Shown: piece after piece, positions 1 to 7,467 of the stretch
Layout: each line of letters begins with the position of its first letter
How positions within the stretch are numbered: the first letter of the stretch is position 1
Assembly (NCBI RefSeq): GCF_000987765.1
Contig: NZ_LAHP01000026.1
Span: 1-37,206, forward strand
Reading direction: 5' to 3'
DNA length: 37,206 nucleotides
From: Arsukibacterium sp. MJ3
GTDB lineage: Bacteria; Pseudomonadota; Gammaproteobacteria; Enterobacterales; Alteromonadaceae
Program-made: the position numbers and the translations under genes
The notes under the pieces: model-generated
What the model was told of the DNA's origin: nothing
Seen by the model: only the letters and a program-made list of their open reading frames with translations
The model's database searches: none

Positions 1-243
1 TCGGCGTTTATTCAAGCAGCCAGCCGGTACAATCAGGTGTACATGCGGATGATAATCCAGATTACGGGCATGGGTGTGCAACACGGCGGTTAAGCCGGCA
101 TTGCCTTGCAGCTTTTTATCGCGGGTAAAGAAGGATTGTAAGGTCGCCACAGCGCAGTCAAACAGTGCGGGGTAAGCCCAGGTTTGATGATGCCAGATAA
201 AGGGGCGCAGTTGCAGGGCCCCCTGTGTCAGGATAGCTGTCAT
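1..243 (-). pseudogene. IS91-like transposase, partial (window edge; N-terminus lost)
   Basis: Reading the minus strand from 243 gives an open frame that runs off the window at base 1. It contains LRPFIWHHQ and then HTHARNLDYHPHVHLIVP. This His-rich block is the metal-binding HxH region of the Y2 (HUH-like) transposases of the IS91/ISCR type. In complete family members a zinc-ribbon domain and a segment resembling FTLP precede the LRP motif. Here the frame begins only about ten residues before it, at an ATG (243-241), so the N-terminal half is missing on this side. The rest of the protein would lie outside the window. Its 5' side is replaced by the 23-bp repeat block, which suggests that a second insertion or a deletion cut it. 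Family call is by recognition; the exact IS is not identifiable. Confidence 0.7.
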
Positions 244-321
244 AGCTTACCAATTGATTCCAATAGAAAAAGAAGGTTATTCCGGCATTCCGATCACTGG
301 TTTCGGAAAACAGCTAAAACT

Positions 322-413
322 GATCGGATAAAACCGAAAGGGGTGATCGTTTTAAATCGAAATCAGCGATCGGATTGAACCGGAATGGGTGATCGGTTTC
401 GACCGAAACATGC
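322..413. repeat. Four phased 23-bp imperfect direct repeats (IS21-family end-like)
   Basis: The core GATCG recurs at 322, 345, 368 and 391, exactly 23 bp apart. The units share the pattern GATCGg(a/t)tnaAaCcGaAAtggGT. A fifth, degenerate unit with a longer spacing may start at 292 (GATCACTGGTTTCGG). IS21-family elements carry such multiple transposase-binding repeats at their ends, and the wording CCGGAATGGGTGATCGG looks like those ends. No istA/istB gene is present in the window, so this would be a remnant or one tip of an element deleted on its left. Plasmid-type iterons are the alternative. Confidence 0.6.
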
Positions 414-564
414 ACAAGCTAAAAGCGTGTTATCTGATGTAGAGCGAATTAGAAATAATTCGATGGTTCCTAGCGAAATCCCTATTTATGGTTATATTTA
501 CGATTGTAAAACTGGAAGTCTCGTTGAGGTTCCTGAAGCAACAGAAGCGGGAAAGGCAAGATAA
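412..564 (+). pseudogene. beta-carbonic anhydrase, C-terminal fragment
   Basis: The + frame ending at the TAA at 562-564 reads [24 protein letters not shown] and [15 protein letters not shown]. The last part matches the C-terminal strand and tail of beta-class carbonic anhydrases, where a segment like IYGYIYDVKTGKLVEV is common. About 50 residues are left of the usual 190-220. The zinc-ligand Cys/His motifs are absent because the sequence upstream changes into the 23-bp repeat block, so the gene was cut by an insertion or deletion. Its stop codon lies 1 bp before an attC-like site, which is the arrangement expected for an integron gene cassette. Confidence 0.6.
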
Positions 565-565
565 A

Positions 566-664
566 ACCTAACAAAGCAAATTCACTCGGTCGATAAAAGC
601 GGTGCGGCTTTCGCTACGCTAAAACCACACTACTTTTATCTGCCGGTGATTTGCAACGTTTGCT
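566..664 (+). other. attC-like integron recombination site 1
   Basis: An R''-like box ACCTAAC (566-572, fits RYYYAAC) and a distal GTT box GTTTGCT (658-664) bracket a large imperfect palindrome. The left arm GCAAATTCACTCGGTCGATA pairs with the right arm ending CGGTGATTTGC. The two arms match except for two bulged T residues and a 2-bp mismatch on the left arm, and continue through ATAAAAG/CTTTTAT. Bulged bases on one arm plus a central unpaired spacer are what define attC sites. The site lies just after a stop codon and 24 bp before the next gene. The distal box deviates from GTTRRRY, so the call is probable rather than certain. Confidence 0.55.
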
Positions 665-687
665 GGTTAAGAGTATGGAGTCAAACT

Positions 688-1050
688 ATGGATGAAATAT
701 CAGATAAGACGATTTATCGTATAAGGGCAGCTGTTAAACGTTACGAGAGAAGCTCTAAACCTACTAGGTATATACATTTAGCTATTGTTGCAATTTTAGC
801 TGCAATTTTATTAGCTATCATTGTCCATGCTCATTTTTGGGGAGGTGACCTTCAAAACGTAGTGAAACCAGGAAGCATTCTATGTTCCTTATTTGTTTTT
901 GTGTTTACACAATTGAGGGGGATGGATAAGTGTCTATGGGAAGCTAATACTCTTGATGTTATTGCTGAAGCAGGTGGTAAGAAGGAGTTACTTTCAGCGC
1001 TTAAAAATATAAGTTGCAAAAAATTAACCATAAAATTAGGAGGAGTATGA
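688..1050 (+). CDS. Unknown small two-TM membrane protein (cassette gene 1)
   Basis: I do not recognise this 120-residue protein. The ATG at 688 is chosen because GGAG (676-679) sits 8 bp upstream; an in-frame GTG at 646 lies inside the attC-like site and has no ribosome site. The N-terminal 25 residues are charged (KRYERSSKPTR). A strong hydrophobic helix follows (about 29-46, IHLAIVAILAAILLAIIV), then a second hydrophobic stretch (about 61-77), then a Lys/Glu-rich C-terminus ending TIKLGGV. The gene is AT-rich relative to the flanking chromosome. Its stop at 1050 lies 1 bp before the next ATG, so the two genes are surely co-translated. It sits between two attC-like sites, as a cassette-borne gene would. 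Function unknown. Confidence 0.65.
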   Translation: MDEISDKTIYRIRAAVKRYERSSKPTRYIHLAIVAILAAILLAIIVHAHFWGGDLQNVVKPGSILCSLFVFVFTQLRGMDKCLWEANTLDVIAEAGGKKELLSALKNISCKKLTIKLGGV

Positions 1051-1051
1051 A

Positions 1052-1531
1052 ATGGAGGAAAAAGCGAACAAAGATGAGGATCTGGATTTTCTACTTAAAG
1101 CAATAAAAGCTAGACATCTATCAAAAACAAAAATTACTAACTCTGTTATTATTACTTCTATGTTTGTTTTAGCTTTGTTTTTATTATACTCAGGTATAAC
1201 TGCATCAAGCGAACGATCTAAACTAGAAGCCGTCATTGATAAACTTACTGAAAAAAATGTTCAGCTTAATGATCATTTAAATCAAACTAAACTTGATTAT
1301 GATAGACGATTTTCAAAAGCAAGTATTGAGCTGCGCTCAGTACAAGAAAGGCTTGCCGATTCTACTGAAAAACTTAATGAGCAAATAAGTACTGAAAATT
1401 ATGAATACAGAAATCGAATAGAAGCTATTGAAATATATACTAAAGGGGTTATAGATCTTCGTAAAGAATTAAACAGTATATATGATAGGTTAGATACAAT
1501 AGAAAATCGAGCTAAAGAGCAATTCCACTAG
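1052..1531 (+). CDS. Unknown single-TM coiled-coil protein (cassette gene 2)
   Basis: This 159-residue protein has an excellent ribosome site (AGGAGG about 8 bp before the ATG at 1052), which overlaps the end of the preceding gene. The first 26 residues are charged. One membrane helix follows (about 27-48, SVIITSMFVLALFLLYSGI). The rest (about 52-159) is a long heptad-rich, highly charged coiled coil (KLEAVIDKLTEKNVQLNDHL and onward). The topology is that of a membrane-anchored filament or bridging partner, perhaps of the two-TM protein encoded 1 bp upstream. The base composition is AT-rich. The last codons overlap the proximal part of attC-like site 2, which is normal for cassette genes. No catalytic motif is visible and I assign no function. 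Confidence 0.7.
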   Translation: MEEKANKDEDLDFLLKAIKARHLSKTKITNSVIITSMFVLALFLLYSGITASSERSKLEAVIDKLTEKNVQLNDHLNQTKLDYDRRFSKASIELRSVQERLADSTEKLNEQISTENYEYRNRIEAIEIYTKGVIDLRKELNSIYDRLDTIENRAKEQFH

Positions 1532-1609
1532 GACTAAAAACAGTTGGCCATTGCTCGTGCCTTGCTTATTTTGGCCCACAATTTTTAGCCTTTTATTTGA
1601 GCGTTAATG
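1511..1609 (+). other. attC-like integron recombination site 2
   Basis: CTAAAAACAGTTGGCCA (from 1534) pairs with TGGCCCACAATTTTTAG about 20 nt downstream. The outer arms AAAGAGCAATT and TTTATTTGAGCGTT extend the palindrome to a distal GCGTTAATG (R' GTTAATG, 1603-1609). The wording CTAAAAACAGTTGGCC...AATTTTTAGCC...GCGTTA is what I recall from attC sites of Vibrio/Shewanella-type chromosomal integrons. The proximal box is degenerate (GCTAAAG instead of YTAAC), so this copy may recombine poorly. Confidence 0.5.
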
Positions 1610-1612
1610 TTC

Positions 1613-1908
1613 GCTTTTAACATTCCACACCTACCATTTGGATTTATACCCATAACATTTTCTGGTGATTATAAAGTTCTACAAAATTACTAGAAACGTC
1701 CGCTATAGGTCGTTAGCTTCCCTTTTAGCTAGGAGCATGAGCGACAATTAAGTGGCAAAAATCAGTTCAATTGAAGTAAGCCCCAATGACGGCCATTGGC
1801 ACTTTTGCGACGGTCATAACTTAAAAACTAACGGCAGGTTTGGCAACTACTTTAGTGTCTAAGTAACAACTTTATTGTTCACCCACATCAGCATAATGGG
1901 TTAATAGT
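1613..1908. other. Intergenic region with no recognisable gene
   Basis: No frame longer than a few dozen codons with a ribosome site is seen here. The stretch lies between the second attC-like site and the stop of the HDOD gene and probably marks the junction between the mobile flank and the stable chromosome. Short self-complementary bits exist (AACAA/TTGTT near 1865-1880) but none makes a convincing terminator. Confidence 0.5.
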
Positions 1909-2724
1909 TTAGTGGTTAAGCATGGCCAAAATGTCAGCTTCACTTTCTGTAAAAGCGGTAATTCTGTCATACACAGCCGCTAAACTAAGATGCGAGGCAT
2001 GCACTAATTTCATCGGAAAATCGTCATAGGTACCCGCCTTAATGTGTTCAGTATGGCTTAGCATATACCGCGACAAATACATTAGCGTTGGGTAAGGTAA
2101 TAATGCCCCGCTACCAGCGGGTTGTTGCTGCCACAAAATAGCATTAACAATATCGTCGGGAAATTTCCAGTATTTTGCCAGCTCACTGCCGGCCATAGTG
2201 TAATCGAAACCAAATAACTCAAGCTCCGTTTTACGTCTTGGTGCGCCAGCCGCCACTTGTTCGTCTACTGTTTTTGCCAGTTCAGGTTTAACAACATGGA
2301 TCAGGTATTCCCCAATACCATGCAATAGCCCGCATGTATAAGCGACTTCGGCATCAACTTTTAACAGCTTAGCCAGCCATTTTGTGCGGTTTGCCATCAT
2401 AAATGAACGCCGCCAGTACGCTTTCATGTCAAAGGTGGCCGGTGCTTTAAAGCTAGAAACTAAACCAATAGATAACACCAAGGTGCGCAGCGCATCGCGC
2501 CCTAACACCACCAGCGCCTCTTTTACTGAACCGACTTTGCGATGACCGCCATAGTGTGCCGAATTTGCTAAACGTAATACTTTAGCGGTAATAGCCTGGT
2601 CACTTGAAATAATCGTGGCCAAAACCTCGGCCGTTACATTGTCGTCACTCATGCTGGCGATTAATTTCTGCACAACTTCGGGGATGCTGGGTAAGCTGGT
2701 TGCTTGCTCAATCATTTGCTTCAT
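1909..2724 (-). CDS. HDOD domain signalling protein
   Basis: This 271-residue soluble protein is almost entirely one HDOD domain. The opening LPSIPEVVQKLIASM, the segment IISSDQAITAKVLRLANSA, then GSVKEALVVLGRDALRTL and the HD-like GLLHGIGEYL are family hallmarks. HDOD proteins are HD-related but usually lack the full metal-binding HD pair; they act as non-enzymatic signalling or scaffold modules in motility, biofilm and stress control. No GGDEF, EAL or receiver domain is attached, so any partner is encoded elsewhere. It is transcribed in the same direction as the aldo-keto reductase upstream, with about 50 bp between them, so they could share a transcript. Confidence 0.9.
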   Translation of the reverse strand: MKQMIEQATSLPSIPEVVQKLIASMSDDNVTAEVLATIISSDQAITAKVLRLANSAHYGGHRKVGSVKEALVVLGRDALRTLVLSIGLVSSFKAPATFDMKAYWRRSFMMANRTKWLAKLLKVDAEVAYTCGLLHGIGEYLIHVVKPELAKTVDEQVAAGAPRRKTELELFGFDYTMAGSELAKYWKFPDDIVNAILWQQQPAGSGALLPYPTLMYLSRYMLSHTEHIKAGTYDDFPMKLVHASHLSLAAVYDRITAFTESEADILAMLNH

Positions 2725-2774
2725 AGCGATGTTATTCCAATGGTTAACTGGGAATGTTGTTAATTATAATACGC

Positions 2775-3827
2775 TTAAAAAGGCAGTGAATGCTGCCGTA
2801 AATATTGGCTTACATCATCGGCTACTGCCGGACTAATAGTCAAATTAAAAGCGGCAATATTTTGTTGTAATTGCGCCATACTGGTGGCGCCAATAATGGT
2901 TGATGTTACGCCATCTACCTGATTAACCCACGCCAGCGCTAACTGTGCCGGATTAACGCTATGGCTGGCCGCAAGCTCAATAAACGCCGCTATGGCCCGG
3001 TTTGATTCTGTAGTGTCACGAAACAGGCCGTTACGCTGCAACATATTCCAGCGAGTACCCACTGGCCGCGCACCATTGAGGTATTTACCACTTAACGCGC
3101 CACCCGCTAACGGCGACCAAGGTAAATAAGCAATATTTTCATGCACACATTGCTCAATTAAATAGGGCCAGTCTTTAGTATGCAACAGGCTAAATTCATT
3201 TTGAATCGACACCATTCGCGGCACATCGTGTTGTTGGCTCAGTTGCAGATACTGGCTAATACCCCAAGGGGTTTCATTAGATAAGCCACAAAAGCGAATT
3301 TTACCGGCTTTTACACAACGGGCCAGCGCTTGCAATAACCCTAACATTTGCTCGGTTTGTTGTTTACTATCCACATCAGAAAAACCAATGCGGCCAACAC
3401 TGTGTCTGCCAAAATGCGGCGACACGCGGTTAGGCCAATGCAATTGGTATAAATCGATATAGTCGGTTTGTAACCGCTGCAAAGAGCCATCTACCGCCTG
3501 AATTAACGTTTCAGGCGTCATTTCGCCACCGCCGCGAATATAGCCTAGGCCACTACCCGCCATTTTACTGGCCAGAATGATATCAGCACGCTTATTGGTA
3601 TTACGGCTAAGCCAGTGGCCAATAATTTTCTCCGTCGCGCCATAAGAGTCAACCGAAGGTGGCACCGAGTACATTTCGGCAGTATCAATAAAATTAACGC
3701 CCTGTGCCATAGCATAAGCCAGCTGCTCATCGGCATCTTGTTGTGTGTTCTGAGTGCCCCAGGTCATCGATCCTAAACAAACCCGGGAAACGCTCACGTC
3801 ACTGCTGCCAAGAGCAGAATATTGCAT
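2775..3827 (-). CDS. tas: NADP(H)-dependent aldo-keto reductase, Tas type
   Basis: The protein has 350 residues, close to E. coli Tas (346), and follows it along its length (MQYSALGSSDVSVSRVCLGS, TAEMYSVPP). It is a TIM-barrel oxidoreductase that reduces carbonyls with NADPH. The catalytic tetrad is visible: Asp48 and Tyr53 (FIDTAEMY), Lys88 (ILASKMAG) and His130 (DLYQLHWPNR). The late segment TSTIIGATSMAQLQQNI is the cofactor-binding region typical of the family. The physiological substrate of Tas is not settled; the E. coli gene was named for suppression of tyrosine auxotrophy. An ATG at 3827 with GGATAA upstream is the natural start. It may be co-transcribed with the HDOD gene. Confidence 0.9.
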   Translation of the reverse strand: MQYSALGSSDVSVSRVCLGSMTWGTQNTQQDADEQLAYAMAQGVNFIDTAEMYSVPPSVDSYGATEKIIGHWLSRNTNKRADIILASKMAGSGLGYIRGGGEMTPETLIQAVDGSLQRLQTDYIDLYQLHWPNRVSPHFGRHSVGRIGFSDVDSKQQTEQMLGLLQALARCVKAGKIRFCGLSNETPWGISQYLQLSQQHDVPRMVSIQNEFSLLHTKDWPYLIEQCVHENIAYLPWSPLAGGALSGKYLNGARPVGTRWNMLQRNGLFRDTTESNRAIAAFIELAASHSVNPAQLALAWVNQVDGVTSTIIGATSMAQLQQNIAAFNLTISPAVADDVSQYLRQHSLPF

Positions 3828-3921
3828 GGATTATCCTTAATGAGTAATTTAAGCACACCTTAAATAAGACCGTCACGGCAAGCAAGCCTAATTGTTTTCT
3901 GACAGATCAATCATCGGTGAC

Positions 3922-5001
3922 TCAGGCTTCAGGCCGGTGCACGTGTTCTGGCACCACCGCCTCGGCCGCTATTTTCTGTTGTGCCTGTTGTTTGTCATCG
4001 CTGTCAGCTGTTAAGCCACCATGCGGTTGCTGCTGCCCGGTATAACATAAACGAATTAACATCGGAAAATGATCCGAGCCAAACGCCGGCAAACGCGTTA
4101 GCTGTTGCAAGGTAAAGTGGCTACTGTGGAATAAATGGTCCAGTGGCCAGCGCATAAACGGCATAGCAGCATGATAGCTATTGAACATGCCGCGGCCAAT
4201 TCGGGGATCGATTAAACCGCTTATTTTACGAAATAAGCGGGTCGTTTTCGACCAGGCTACATCATTTAAATCACCGGCCACAATTACCGGAACACCGGCT
4301 TTTTTCACGCTGGCCGCGACAATCAACAATTCTGCATCTCGTTGCTCTGAACTTTCGTTTTCAGTGGGGCTAGGAGGCGCCGGGTGTAAAAAATGCACTG
4401 CAATATGGCTGCCATCCGCTAATTCCACTTCAGCATGAATAGAGGGTACGTTGTCCTCAACCAGAAATTGCAACGCCGGGTTATGCAGTGGTAAGCGTGA
4501 ATACACATGCATTCCATATAAATTATCTAATGGGCACTTTACACTATAGGGATAAGTGTCACTCAGCTGATCGAGTTGCTGCTGCCACCAGCTGTCTGAT
4601 TCCAGGGTAACCAAAATATCAGGCTGGTGTTGTCTGACTAAGGCAATTAAGCCCGCAGCATTGCGGTTAGTGGCCAGCACATTGGCATTTAAAATAGCAA
4701 TACAAGGGTGGTTGTTATCCGCCGCAGTAGCCATAACCTCTGTTTTGAACAAGCGCGTATAAGGTAATATCCACCACAGTTGAACTAAAAAACAACCAAC
4801 ACTAACCAGTAGCATGGGCCACTGACTTAGCTGTTTTATATCTGCCAACAGTAGTTGCATTACTATAATAATCAACGCCATCACGGCTAATTGTAAGCGT
4901 GGAAAATCCAGACCACGAACCCACCATACCTGGAAATGTGACAGCGGTAGTAATGTTAAAAGTGCTAATAGCAGGCTGGCTAACCATAATCCAATAACCA
5001 T
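3922..5001 (-). CDS. Membrane-anchored endonuclease/exonuclease/phosphatase (EEP) family protein
   Basis: The N-terminus has three hydrophobic helices (GLWLASLLLALLTLLPL, LQLAVMALIIIVMQLLL, WPMLLVSVGCFLVQLWWIL). A periplasmic EEP domain follows, seen in LNANVLATNRN, DILVTLESDSWW (metal-binding Glu), VIVAGDLNDVAWS (GDLND motif) and the final SDHFPML (catalytic SDH). These are the metal and catalytic residues of the DNase I/EEP superfamily, which cleaves phosphodiesters in nucleic acids, lipids or sugars; the substrate cannot be read from sequence. I start at the ATG at 5001 because AAAAAGGA lies 7 bp upstream; the frame stays open to an ATG at 5070, which has no comparable ribosome site and would add a charged leader. 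The C-terminus is a hydrophilic His/Gln-rich tail. Confidence 0.85.
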   Translation of the reverse strand: MVIGLWLASLLLALLTLLPLSHFQVWWVRGLDFPRLQLAVMALIIIVMQLLLADIKQLSQWPMLLVSVGCFLVQLWWILPYTRLFKTEVMATAADNNHPCIAILNANVLATNRNAAGLIALVRQHQPDILVTLESDSWWQQQLDQLSDTYPYSVKCPLDNLYGMHVYSRLPLHNPALQFLVEDNVPSIHAEVELADGSHIAVHFLHPAPPSPTENESSEQRDAELLIVAASVKKAGVPVIVAGDLNDVAWSKTTRLFRKISGLIDPRIGRGMFNSYHAAMPFMRWPLDHLFHSSHFTLQQLTRLPAFGSDHFPMLIRLCYTGQQQPHGGLTADSDDKQQAQQKIAAEAVVPEHVHRPEA

Positions 5002-5282
5002 CATCACATCCTTTTTGTTGCAACAGACTGTCACTTTATGAGCTTCGTTGCCAAAACACCAGTATAACACCGCTTCCCACGCTACTATTTGTACATTGTA
5101 TCATGACGTTAGCCAACGTTTTATTTGCCAACAAATGGCTACTGCAAACTTTCCCTGCTTAACCTTGGTTAAAATGACTAACGCCTGCTAGGCTTATCCA
5201 AAAGTGTTAAGTTACTAAATCATATTGTTTTAATATAAAAAAGCATTTACATCGCAGCCTATGCGGGGTCAGGGAGACAACA

Positions 5283-7427
5283 GTGAACGTAGTAATAACG
5301 TTTTTTTCTGAGTTGCGCCGGCGTAAAGTTATTCAAACCCTTATTCCCTTTATGGGTGTCATTTGGTTGCTATTACAAATTATCGCCGTGGTAACGCCGT
5401 TACTGAATTTTAGCCCCTTTATTGCCACCAGCCTGACAATCTTTTTATTCGCCTGCTTTCCAGTAGTGTTTTACCTGGCTTGGTACTTTGATATTACCCC
5501 TCAAGGCATTATCGTTACCGAAGTTGACCGCTCTGAGGTTCAAAAGCCACTGGGAGTTAAATGGTGGATTGGTTTCACTTTTGTACTGATTGGCTCACTT
5601 ATGCTGGGTTCTCATTATTTTAATAGTGCCCGGGTAGATTACGCCAAACGAACCGAAGGGCTGGTTAGTAACATTACCGCCACCTCAATTGCGGTATTAC
5701 CCTTTCGGGATCAAAGCCCAGACAACGATCAGCACTATCTAGCGGCGGGGGTTACAGAAGAGCTGGCCAGCTTACTTGGCCAGGTTGCAGGCCTGCAAGT
5801 CGCCGCAGCCAGCGCCGGTTTTAACCTGGCCCGGCAGAACCTGCTACCGGTTGATATTGCCAGGCGTCTGCAGGTTGACACCTTACTTAGTGGCAGCATT
5901 TATAAAAGTGGCAATCAAATCCGGCTGCGGGTAGAGCTTATTAATGCAAAGGACGGCATGACCTTATGGAGCCAGAGCTTTTCACGTAATCTTAGCGATA
6001 TCTTTGCAGTAGAAACCGAAATAGCCCGGACCATTGTTAACCTGTTGCAGCAGCGTTATTTAGAAGCCGGCAGCCTGACCAGCCTTAACAGTACTGCCAG
6101 CACCGATGCTTATATGATGTACTTACGCGGTCGTGAGCAATACCGCTTGCAAACCACTGAATCAATTAAAGAGGCGCGCCGATTATTCGAGCAGGCACTG
6201 GCCTTGGACCCAGAATATGCCATGGCTTATGTCGCGCTGGCCGATACCATTATTTCACTGGCCGAAGGCAGCGCCAGTTTTGGCGTGTTAAAAGCCGATA
6301 TTGCCGCCACCTTAGCCGAACAGCACTTAGCCAAAGCCTTGGTGCGGGCACCCGAGCTGGCCGAAGCCCATGCGGTGCGTGGTTTATTGCTGTTTTATCT
6401 GCAAAGCAATTATGATGCGGCACTGCCGGCCCTGGATAAAGCCCTTAGCCTGAACCCCAACTTAGCCCAGGCCCATTTATGGCGTTTTGCCGCTTTAGAG
6501 CAACTTGGCCGCAGTCAGGATGCCTGGCAAGCGCTGCAACAAGCCTACCGGCTGGACCCTATCGCCCTTACTCACCAATATAACCTGGCCTTTAAACTGG
6601 CCGAGCGTGGCGAGCTAAATGCCGCTGAGCAACAATACCAGCAGCTAATCGCCGATTTTCCAAAATCACCGATGGGCTATGCCGGCCTGGCGGATCTTTA
6701 TACCCAAACCGGCGAACTGGCAGCAAGCTTAGATTACTGGCAGCAAGCATATCGCTTGTCGCCGGAGAATAGTAATTATCAGCAAAATGCTATTGGCATT
6801 ATGCTTGAGTTAGGCTTATTAGAAGCCGCTGAGCAACAAACGGATGATCCCTTTTATCAAGCAACGCTATTACTTCGACGCGAACAGCATGACGAATTAT
6901 TCACTCAAATGACATTTCAGCTGGGCGCTAACCCCGAAGACCCGTGGATAGCGTTTGAGGCAGGCTGGTATCAGCTACTGGTGGGTGACAAAACCGAGGG
7001 TATTGAGCTGTTACTGCAGGCTCATAAGCATTTTCAACCGGCTGATTTACTCAGTATGCCAATGTGCAGCCCGGCGTTGGAAATTGCCTGGGCTTATCAG
7101 CAGCGTCAGCAGGCCGATGTAGCCACTAAACTACTGCAGCAGTGCGCAGCTAGCCTGCCAGCGCCCGGGCCTGATGGCTATCAGGATATATACCGGCGCT
7201 ACCTGAATGCCCGGCTTGCGACGTTGCAACATAAACCGGAACTGGCGATAACTGAACTGAGCGCCGCAGTAAGCCAGGGCTGGCGCCAGTGGTGGAGCCA
7301 GCATGATCCCTTATTAGCACCCATTGCTCAGACAGCCGAAGCCAAAGCCTTATTCGGCCAAATTGAGCAGGCACTGCAGCAACAGCAAACCAAAGCGCAA
7401 GCGCTGCTACAAACCCGCGCAAACTAA
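5283..7427 (+). CDS. Membrane protein with TolB-like (FlgO-type) domain and TPR repeats
   Basis: This 714-residue protein begins at a GTG (5283) with GGGAG 8 bp upstream. Three hydrophobic helices (about 15-37, 46-70, 97-115) anchor it, with a short linker ITPQGIIVTEVDRS between helices 2 and 3. A TolB-like N-domain fold follows (about 136-260: SIAVLPFRD, GVTEELASLLGQ, LLSGSIYKSG, LRVELINAKDG, LWSQSF). From about 270 to 690 there are many TPR units, such as ARRLFEQALALDPEYAMAYV and ALPALDKALSLNPNLAQAHL. The same architecture occurs downstream of adenylate/guanylate-cyclase or winged-helix domains in other bacteria, but no such enzyme domain is present here. Likely role: an inner-membrane scaffold for protein interactions. 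It stands alone, divergent from the EEP gene. Confidence 0.85.
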   Translation: MNVVITFFSELRRRKVIQTLIPFMGVIWLLLQIIAVVTPLLNFSPFIATSLTIFLFACFPVVFYLAWYFDITPQGIIVTEVDRSEVQKPLGVKWWIGFTFVLIGSLMLGSHYFNSARVDYAKRTEGLVSNITATSIAVLPFRDQSPDNDQHYLAAGVTEELASLLGQVAGLQVAAASAGFNLARQNLLPVDIARRLQVDTLLSGSIYKSGNQIRLRVELINAKDGMTLWSQSFSRNLSDIFAVETEIARTIVNLLQQRYLEAGSLTSLNSTASTDAYMMYLRGREQYRLQTTESIKEARRLFEQALALDPEYAMAYVALADTIISLAEGSASFGVLKADIAATLAEQHLAKALVRAPELAEAHAVRGLLLFYLQSNYDAALPALDKALSLNPNLAQAHLWRFAALEQLGRSQDAWQALQQAYRLDPIALTHQYNLAFKLAERGELNAAEQQYQQLIADFPKSPMGYAGLADLYTQTGELAASLDYWQQAYRLSPENSNYQQNAIGIMLELGLLEAAEQQTDDPFYQATLLLRREQHDELFTQMTFQLGANPEDPWIAFEAGWYQLLVGDKTEGIELLLQAHKHFQPADLLSMPMCSPALEIAWAYQQRQQADVATKLLQQCAASLPAPGPDGYQDIYRRYLNARLATLQHKPELAITELSAAVSQGWRQWWSQHDPLLAPIAQTAEAKALFGQIEQALQQQQTKAQALLQTRAN

Positions 7428-7467
7428 ACAACTAAAGCGGGATCTGTACTGCCTTTTTTATACTCTT

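Noticed and set aside
184..378. Open frame on the plus strand across the 23-bp repeats
   Set aside because: It runs over transposase remnant and repeat block, has no ribosome site and no protein-like pattern.
322..413. CRISPR array
   Set aside because: The repeats are contiguous with no unique spacers, and no cas genes exist in the window.
646..687. Upstream GTG start for cassette gene 1
   Set aside because: It lies in the attC-like palindrome and lacks a ribosome site; the ATG at 688 has GGAG at good distance.
7150..7431. Minus-strand frame inside the TPR gene
   Set aside because: It is a shadow of a well-supported TPR coding sequence.
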